A stretch of DNA of 64,000 bases, from contig CM056383.1 in NCBI GenBank assembly GCA_029718625.1, positions 66,092,849 through 66,156,848 on the forward strand, read 5' to 3'. A program made the translations under genes and the position numbers. Below the pieces are notes generated by a model. The model saw only the letters and a program-made list of their open reading frames with translations. It ran no database searches and was not told the DNA's origin. Positions 58,484 to 64,000 of the stretch are shown here, one piece after another; within the stretch, counting starts at the first letter, position 1, and the number at the start of each line of letters is the position of its first letter. The stretch comes from Synaphobranchus kaupii (Eukaryota > Chordata > Actinopteri > Anguilliformes > Synaphobranchidae).

Positions 58484-60086
58484 TCAATTCAATCAATTCA
58501 ATTCAATTTTATTTGTATAGCGCTTTTTACAGAGAACTGTCACAAAGACGCTGCACAGGGAGACAGAAGGAAAATTGAGCAAAAAAACCAGGCCATAGCC
58601 CCCAACCAGCAAAAATGAGGTAAAAAAAACTCCCCGGTAGGGGAGAAAAAAACACTGAGCAGTGGCGAGAAAAAACTCCCAGTGGGAAGAAATCTCGGAA
58701 GGAACCTGGCTAGAGAGGGGGTGCCCATCCTTCGCTGGCCGGCCCGGTTTAGACTAAAGGTGGACTGAATGGTAATAGTCAGTTCAATAATCAGTTCAAT
58801 CATCATTTCAATCATCAGTTCAATCATCAGTTCAATCATCAGTTCAATCATCAGTTCAAAGGGGGCGGGGTGATGCATCTGGGACTCCGGTTGCGTGAAG
58901 TCGGGAGGATAAACCAAACCAAAGGGGGGACGGGTCCGAAGCAGTCTGCAAACTCAGGGTGAGGGGCATAACTGAGCAGTCTGCAAACTCAGGGTGAGAG
59001 GGGGACGGGCCGGAGTAATCTGCAGCTCAGGGTGAGAGAGGAAAAGAGAAGGTTAGCCCCCCCCCCCCCCCCCCCCCGACATCCTTAACTATAGGATTGA
59101 CTAAAGAGGTACGTTTTTAGCCTACACTTAAAGACAGAAAGTGTGTCTGCAGCCCGTACATACATGGGAAGATTATTCCATAAAAAAGGGGCTCTGTAAG
59201 AGAAGGCTCTGCCACCCATTGTAATTTTAGATATAATAGGAATTTTCAAATAGCCAGCATTTTGAGAGCGAAGTAATCTAGGAGGACAGTAAGGAATGAG
59301 TAAGTCACTCAGATATTCAGGGGCCATGCCATTTAAAGCTTTAAAACGCTAGAAGTAAAAATCTTGTAGTCAATTCTGAATTTGACAGGCAGCCAATGAA
59401 GAGTTTTGAGCACCGGGCTGATGTGCTCCCATTTCTTGGTTCTAGTAAGAACCCTAGCGGCTGCATTCTGTACAAGTTGGAGGCGATTCAGGGCTGAGCC
59501 AGTGCAACCAGACAATAATGCATTGCAGTAGTCTAGTCGAGAGGTTACAAAGGCATGAACCATTTTTTCAGCATCCTCCAAGGACAACACCTTCCTTAAT
59601 TTAGATATATTCCTCAGGTGGAAGAAGGCCATTCTTGTGATATTGTTAATATGGGGCTGAAAGGAGAGATCTGAATCAATAATTACACCAAGGTTTTTAA
59701 CAACCTTGTTAGGGGAGACAGAGAAGCAATCTAAATTTAAGGGAAGCTGTAAGAATTTATCTCGAAGGGATTTGGGACCTAATACTAATATCTCAGTCTT
59801 ATCTGAGTTCAATAAGAGGAAATTTTGGGTCATCCAGGCCTTTACATCTTTGAGACAGGTCTCTAGTTTAGACAACTGGTCAACTTCACCTGGCTTAACT
59901 GATATATAAAGTTGTGTGTCATCTGCGTAGCAGTGGTAGTTAACACCATGTCTGCTTATAATGTTCCCAAGAGGGAGCATGTAAAGAGAAAAGAGCAGAG
60001 GACCCAAGACCGATCCTTGTGGTACTCCAAAGTTCACCTTAGAAAGTTCAGAGGACTGACTGTTTTACCCTAACAAACTGGGATCT
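58484..60086 (-). mobile_element. 5'-truncated L2 LINE inserted in the satellite
   Basis: On the minus strand the element ends with a 3' UTR and the tail AAATTGAATTGAATTG.., with TATAGCGCTTTTTACAGAG on the plus strand at about 58517. It is flanked by 8-bp direct repeats and starts at 60086 in mid reverse-transcriptase, so it is 5' truncated, as usual for LINEs. The 3' UTR holds a C-run (59057-59077) and several imperfect tandem repeats: CAGTTCAATCAT units at 58780-58855, and two copies of GCAGTCTGCAAACTCAGGGT at 58940 and 58977. Coding remnants are listed separately. Confidence 0.95.
59085..60037 (-). pseudogene. L2-type reverse transcriptase, C-terminal part
   Basis: The frame 60037-59333 begins in [20 protein letters not shown] and carries the catalytic-loop motif [12 protein letters not shown] (about residues 35-46). 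It continues [16 protein letters not shown] (here [17 protein letters not shown]) and ends after [13 protein letters not shown] shift of frame at about 59330 leads into 59327-59085, MAPEYLSDLLIPY, ending in APFLWNNLPMYVRAADTLS and VFKCRLKTYLFSQ. Together this is the last ~310 residues of an L2/Maui-like ORF2; the endonuclease and the first reverse-transcriptase motifs are missing. The YADD motif is intact, but truncation and frameshift make it inactive. Confidence 0.93.
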
Positions 60087-60123
60087 ATTCTAATCCAATA
60101 AACCCCAGTGCAGTGATAGGGAC
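60087..60123 (+). mobile_element. 5S-SINE copy 3, right part, with target duplication
   Basis: It starts with the repeated ATTCTAAT (60087-60094), then CCAATAAACCCCAGTGCAGTG and ATAGGGAC, as at the 3' end of copies 1 and 2. Satellite resumes immediately (AAAACACATTTTT). Confidence 0.92.
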
Positions 60124-60457
60124 AAAACACATTTTTAATCATAAATGTCTTAAAACTCATTATTTTTCACTTATTTCACCGCAGTTATTAAGTACATATA
60201 CATTTCTATACATCGGAATCAAAAAATGGCATTTAATCTTTTTGACCATTTTGGCCCGTTTTGGACATAAGACTATATAGTCTTATGTTTTTTCATTTTC
60301 CCCAAAACACATTTTTCATCATAAATGTCTTAAAACTAATTATTTTTCACTTATTTCACCGCAGTTATTAGTACATATAAATTTCTATACATCGGAATCA
60401 AAAAATGGCATTTTAATTTTTTTGACCATTTTGGCCCTTTTTGGACGCATGATATCA
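60124..60457 (+). repeat. Satellite array, distal part
   Basis: Two more monomers follow the L2 insertion. The palindrome at 60266 has an extra central TA (CATAAGACTATATAGTCTTATG without losing symmetry). The second monomer ends at TTGGACGCAT and joins the fourth 5S-derived block. The spacing 60266 to 60446 is 180 bp. Confidence 0.95.
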
Positions 60458-60680
60458 GTCAGCAGCCATACCACCATGCAAACTGCTGCTGCTCAATGGT
60501 TGAAGCTAAGCAGGTGGGGGCTTGGCTAGAGTACTTGTATTGGAGACCTCTGCGGAGAACAAAGTTGCTGCTGGAATGGGTGTTGGTGGGCAGGTAGGAG
60601 GCAGTCTTCATTCTAGTCAAATAAACCCCAGTGCAATGATGCGGACAAAACACATTTTTTTACATAAATGTCTTAAACAA
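60458..60680 (+). mobile_element. Edge copy (4) of the 5S-SINE fragment and end of array
   Basis: The first 70 bases match the other copies, but the rest is diverged: AGCAGGTGGGGGCTTGG, then GTACTTGTATTGGAGACC. The GTACTTG differs from the interior copies and agrees with ordinary 5S rRNA. An extra GGAATGGGTGTTGGTGGGC stretch is present. After GATGCGGAC a short satellite scrap (AAAACACATTTTTTTACATAAATGTCTTAAA) closes the array near 60680. Confidence 0.88.
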
Positions 60681-60830
60681 GCCATTCACATGATGAATGT
60701 TTGGCAAAAGGCACCATGAAGCACGTAAATAAAAGGCACAGCCGAAAGCAAGCCTGAACCAGCCAAACGAATGCCAATTGCCATTTGTAAGCATCACACC
60801 GTAATGAGCAAACCTCAACCGGACATAAAG

Positions 60831-60947
60831 GGACATAAACAAATGATCAACGCTGCCACACATTATTTAGCCAATGACATGGTGCCCATAAACACGGTCA
60901 GCAAAGAGGGATTCCGGAAACTGATCAGCAAACTTAATTATAGATAT
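60831..60947 (+). pseudogene. hAT-family transposase fragment (ZBED-like)
   Basis: One frame reads AATHYLANDMVPINTVSKEG followed by FRKLISKLNYRY. This matches the hAT/ZBED transposase segment F(I/L)..DM.P...V...GF..L...L.PRY just after the BED finger. The frame runs into unrelated sequence at 60950, where the LTR-like unit starts. The upstream part (60690-60830), with GCACCATGAAGCACGTAAAT, may be a worn BED-finger region. Only about 40 residues are convincing; the catalytic domain is absent. Confidence 0.72.
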
Positions 60948-60949
60948 CA

Positions 60950-61403
60950 TGTTAAGCCACGTGTGCAGGATTGGACCCAAACTCAGAACTCGGAAACAGA
61001 GGGCTCGTTCAAAACTCCACTCGGGAGATATTTATTTAGCAACAAGGAGGCAGGCAGGAACTGGGCGAAATAAAGGGAAGGCAGGAAGCAGGGCAAAAAC
61101 AGACAGACAGGTTAACGAGAACAGGCAGGAGCAAAACAGGTAAGGCTGGGTAATCTCAAACAAAACAGAGAAGACGATCTGGCGACAAGGGATGTGTGAG
61201 CAGAACCTAAGAAGGGAATAAAACAGGTGTGGGAACTAAGCGATTAACTAAAAGGAGTAAGGAATGTGAATGAGCTGGGGAAACTGTAGGCTGGGGTAAA
61301 TCAAAGGGAGAAACCAGGAACTGACGGGGAACCACGGCCAGCCGGCAATGAAAACCCAGAACGTAAGACGTACAGGGTAAACCGAAAAACATGACACGTA
61401 ACA
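60950..61403 (-). mobile_element. LTR-like unit, possible solo LTR
   Basis: It begins TGTTAAGCCACGTGTGCAGG and ends ACATGACACGTAACA, giving TGTTA..TAACA ends. The start GTGTGCAGGATTGGACCCAA and an A-rich middle resemble a solo-LTR-type repeat I associate with fish genomes. The 5-bp flanks do not match. No coding. The orientation is inferred from the resemblance. Confidence 0.4.
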
Positions 61404-61464
61404 CAAGTAGTGGGAGCACAAAGGAAATGAAAGGGCGGTGGACTGGAGGGAAACGGGGGACGAA

Positions 61465-61620
61465 AGGTTGCAGGTTCGATTCCCAGGTAGGACACTGCCG
61501 TTGTACCCTTGAGCAAGGTACTTCATCTGCATTGCTTCAGTATATACAGTATCCAGCTGTAGAAATGGATACTAAGTCGCTCTGGATAAAAGCGTCTGCT
61601 AAGTGCCTGTAATGTAATCA
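61465..61620 (+). mobile_element. tRNA-derived SINE, head-truncated copy
   Basis: It starts AAAGGTTGCAGGTTCGATTC, including an intact B box (GGTTCGATTCC), then CAAGGTACTTCATCTGCATTG, TACTAAGTCGCTCTGGAT and AAAAGCGTCTGCTAAGTGCC, and a short TGTAAT tail. Same family as 19632-19848, opposite orientation. The A box is missing. Confidence 0.9.
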
Positions 61621-62344
61621 GTTACCTTTGTGCACCTTCTCACAATTTGCTGTCCCTAGTGAAGGCTGTCTTTGACATCCATGCACTGTGGTTCAAGCAG
61701 GATGACTGAACGTTATATGAGTCTAACAGTGCAGTACATCGACAATTGATCTGAAAAGCTTTTCTCAAGGATCATACAGGAGAGACGTTTAGCCTTGTTA
61801 AACAACAACATTGAATGTTCGTATAACCTTTCTCATGTCTGTTGAAATAGCAATCGCAATATGTGTCGAAATAATCATAATATGATTTTTTTTTTTGTCC
61901 ATATCGTGCAGCCCCACTGGACAGACAGCTCTTATTGATCAGGGCTTACCTGCAAACAGTTAATTGCAACATCAGAAATTTTCTCACATAAAAACAATGG
62001 GCATTTCAGGCAAAAGGGAAAAAAAAAGACAATTTCTAAGTGAGTAGTTGACAATGGCAAAAAGTAGGCAAATTCAAATAACAGCACTCACAATTGTGAG
62101 ACTTATATCATGAAAGTACTTTCCAGCAAATATTGCTTTCCAAAATTGTACTGTACAATTTGTGCCTTCTTTTCAAATTAAAGGTGTCATAACAACGCTG
62201 CCTTTTGGTTTTGCACCAGAATGTTTCCTTCATGGTTCTTCTGTTAATAAAAAAAAACTGAGGAATGGCTGCCCCATTGTCTTGTATTTTAAAACATGCA
62301 GAGCATATGGGGCCTTTGCCTGAAATGCAAGCTAACGGTTTCTC
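61621..62344. other. Non-coding DNA with no gene seen
   Basis: No recognised gene or repeat apart from short A/T runs. Confidence 0.5.
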
Positions 62345-62522
62345 CAAAGCTGTAAAATCCTGGTTCAGAAGGTAAAAGTCATCCCCAGTATTTTGTTCTA
62401 ATCACCTGGATTGCTAATTAGCACAATTCTTCAGCCAGGAAAATCAGCTGGCTGAGTTTATGGGTGGAAGAAAAACACATGGCAGAACTTTTACTTTCTG
62501 ACCCCTAGATTTTACACCTCTG
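62345..62522. mobile_element. Fold-back MITE, second copy of the 2400 family
   Basis: The interior matches 2436-2557 (TTTTGTTCTAATCACCTGGAT, TTGCTAATTAGCACAATTCT, AATCAGCTGGCTGAGTTTAT). The terminal repeats are more diverged (left CAAAGCTGTAAAATCC, right ending GATTTTACACCTCTG). It is 178 bp against 194 bp in the first copy. Confidence 0.85.
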
Positions 62523-62674
62523 TAATCACCATTAATTTTTAATGGAAACTTCAATTTTATGAAACAAGTGTTATACAGAAAAGCCTTGTTTGTCAGCAGT
62601 CCAGTAGTCCATTTAAAAGCAAGATGTGTTGCAACTGGCTAATAAATTGTTAATGCAGTAAAGAAAAAAATAAG

Positions 62675-62741
<67 letters not shown>

Positions 62742-62750
62742 GTATATACA
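62675..62750 (+). repeat. (TA)n microsatellite
   Basis: About 75 bp of TA units with single interruptions (TACA, ACGTA). Typical dinucleotide repeat, prone to assembly error. Confidence 0.95.
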
Positions 62751-64000
62751 CATGTCAAAAGAAAAGTACAATGATAAATAACAGATTCAATTCATTCTCT
62801 GTTCTTTGACATTTCCGTCAGATGCTCAACATGCGGATGGCAGGAGCGCGACTCAAACAAAGGGATGTGCGGGGTGGTGACAGTATTCACGGTACGGTAG
62901 CCAGATTTGTTGAAAAAAAAAAAACATTTCAAATTTGCCGCGTTAGCACTAGCACAGCTACAGACTCACATCGCTGTCTGTGGTAGAAATACCTTCGCTC
63001 AGGAGCTACTCTAGCAGAGCCTAGATATTCGGTTTGTGACAGCACACTTAGGGGCAGGCCCAACGTAGACAGGCCGCGTAATACATTTTTAAAGCTCATC
63101 GCCTATTCTGACCGACGTGCCCATCTTTGAGCTGTGTAATGGAAATCCCGGGGGACGAGGGGTACATGGCATTTGCATCAGGCAATCTTCAAAATGTCTG
63201 TTCGGAGGGGATATTACCTGTTTACCCACCTGCTGGGGGCAACTGCCATTTTGTTTGAGGTCAGCCGACTGATATTCTCTTCGTCTGTAAGGATTGAGGC
63301 GGCAGGATATCTGCCATTATAATTCTACTTAATAAGTCTCATGAGAGTGAAGGTTATGGTTGCTGGGGCAAAGTTGCAGATTGTACATATAAGCAGGGCA
63401 CTAGATTTTTGTAGAGAATCCTACGGTGACCTTTGAACTGTTGCCCTCCATTTCTGTTGTTCACGTTTTCTTAAAAGCAAATCAGGCAAAGAGTAGACTG
63501 TGGTTTGACCTACTGAGCATTTATAAATATAGATTTTTATTCTTGGAAGCTTGATCCAATTGTTTCCAATACTTTCTTTTGCCCAATTTCCTTCCAATAC
63601 TTTTCCTTTTTCCCAATACTTCAATTTCCTTTCAATATAAATATTCATATTAAGGCACAACAGTAAGTGTAAACTAGTGAGACAATGCCAAATAATAGCC
63701 TCGTCAATACAATGGCATTCAATTGCACAATATGTGTGTAATGATATGTTGCACATCATACATGTGTAATATAGTTGGTGATTTCAATATTATTTGTCAT
63801 TAAGCACAAAATAAATCGATAAAATGTAATCAATTATATAAAACTGATTCTAGTCCCAATTTTGTTGTATAGCTCTGGTCCTGTGAGAAATTACAAAGGC
63901 AGCTTCTAATTTTATGCGTCTTCATCCAGGCAGCGTTCCACTGGTGCATGATATCAAATCACATTACAAAAATGTTTTATGGATATTGCCTCTGGTCCGC
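62751..64000. other. Non-coding DNA with no gene seen
   Basis: GC rises slightly at 62800-63250. The minus-strand frame at 63421-63759 resembles no family. No repeat is recognised. Confidence 0.5.

Noticed and set aside
61301..61532. Frames containing GTTAVSYLGIEPATFR
   Set aside because: This is the tRNA-derived SINE read on the opposite strand; the same residues arise at 19780 from another copy.

Overview
Basis and organism. The window is animal DNA of the type found in ray-finned fish (teleosts). It is AT-rich and mostly non-coding. It is crowded with relics of families typical of fish: Tc1/mariner elements (one with Sleeping Beauty-type ends), L2/CR1-like LINEs, tRNA-derived SINEs with a (TGTAA)n tail, a DANA/Mermaid-like SINE and a 5S rRNA-derived SINE head. 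The species cannot be named from this. No intact protein-coding gene was recognised, and nearly all open frames are short chance frames or transposon debris. The window is best read as a gene desert or a very large intron.

Layout. 0-5.7 kb: low-complexity AT-rich DNA, an interior-family repeat (1.5-2.1 kb), a fold-back MITE (2.4-2.6 kb) and one exon-like segment after a strong splice acceptor (4.14 kb). 5.7 kb: a long GAA tract. 7.0-8.5 kb and 16.6-18.5 kb: two copies, in opposite orientation, of one non-autonomous DNA transposon; the first carries a nested second element. 12.1-13.3 kb: two CpG-rich, coding-like islands without a recognisable product. 15.0-16.5 kb: a decayed LINE reverse-transcriptase relic. 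18.9-23.4 kb: L2 tail, hAT-type MITE with target-site duplication, full-length tRNA SINE, DANA-like SINE and Tc1 debris. 28.1 kb: a clean 40-bp tandem repeat. 31.1-33.7 kb: a long hairpin, a Tc1 transposase pseudogene, a SINE and a piggyBac-like MITE. 35.8-40.2 kb: microsatellites, a compound Tc1/mariner fold-back and a Sleeping Beauty-type fold-back. 42-49 kb: two 3' ends of the LINE whose tail matches the SINE, a DANA-like SINE, a candidate TIR element and another Tc1 end. 52.4-53.8 kb: a cluster of LINE fragments.

Centrepiece. From 55.2 kb (a run of exactly 500 N) to about 60.7 kb lies a tandem satellite with a monomer of about 178 bp. At intervals of several monomers, part of the monomer is replaced by a 5S rRNA-derived SINE fragment, giving a higher-order repeat. 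Each ordinary monomer carries a perfect 22-bp palindrome. One 5S-containing unit was later split by a 1.6-kb 5'-truncated L2 LINE with an 8-bp target-site duplication. The monomer length and the adjoining gap suggest a larger, possibly centromeric or pericentromeric array, but that is inference. The rest (60.7-64 kb) holds a hAT transposase fragment cut by an LTR-like unit, a tRNA SINE, a second copy of the 2.4-kb MITE and a (TA)n tract.

There is no operon, CRISPR array or other gene system here. The interest lies in repeat architecture and in how the mobile elements are nested.
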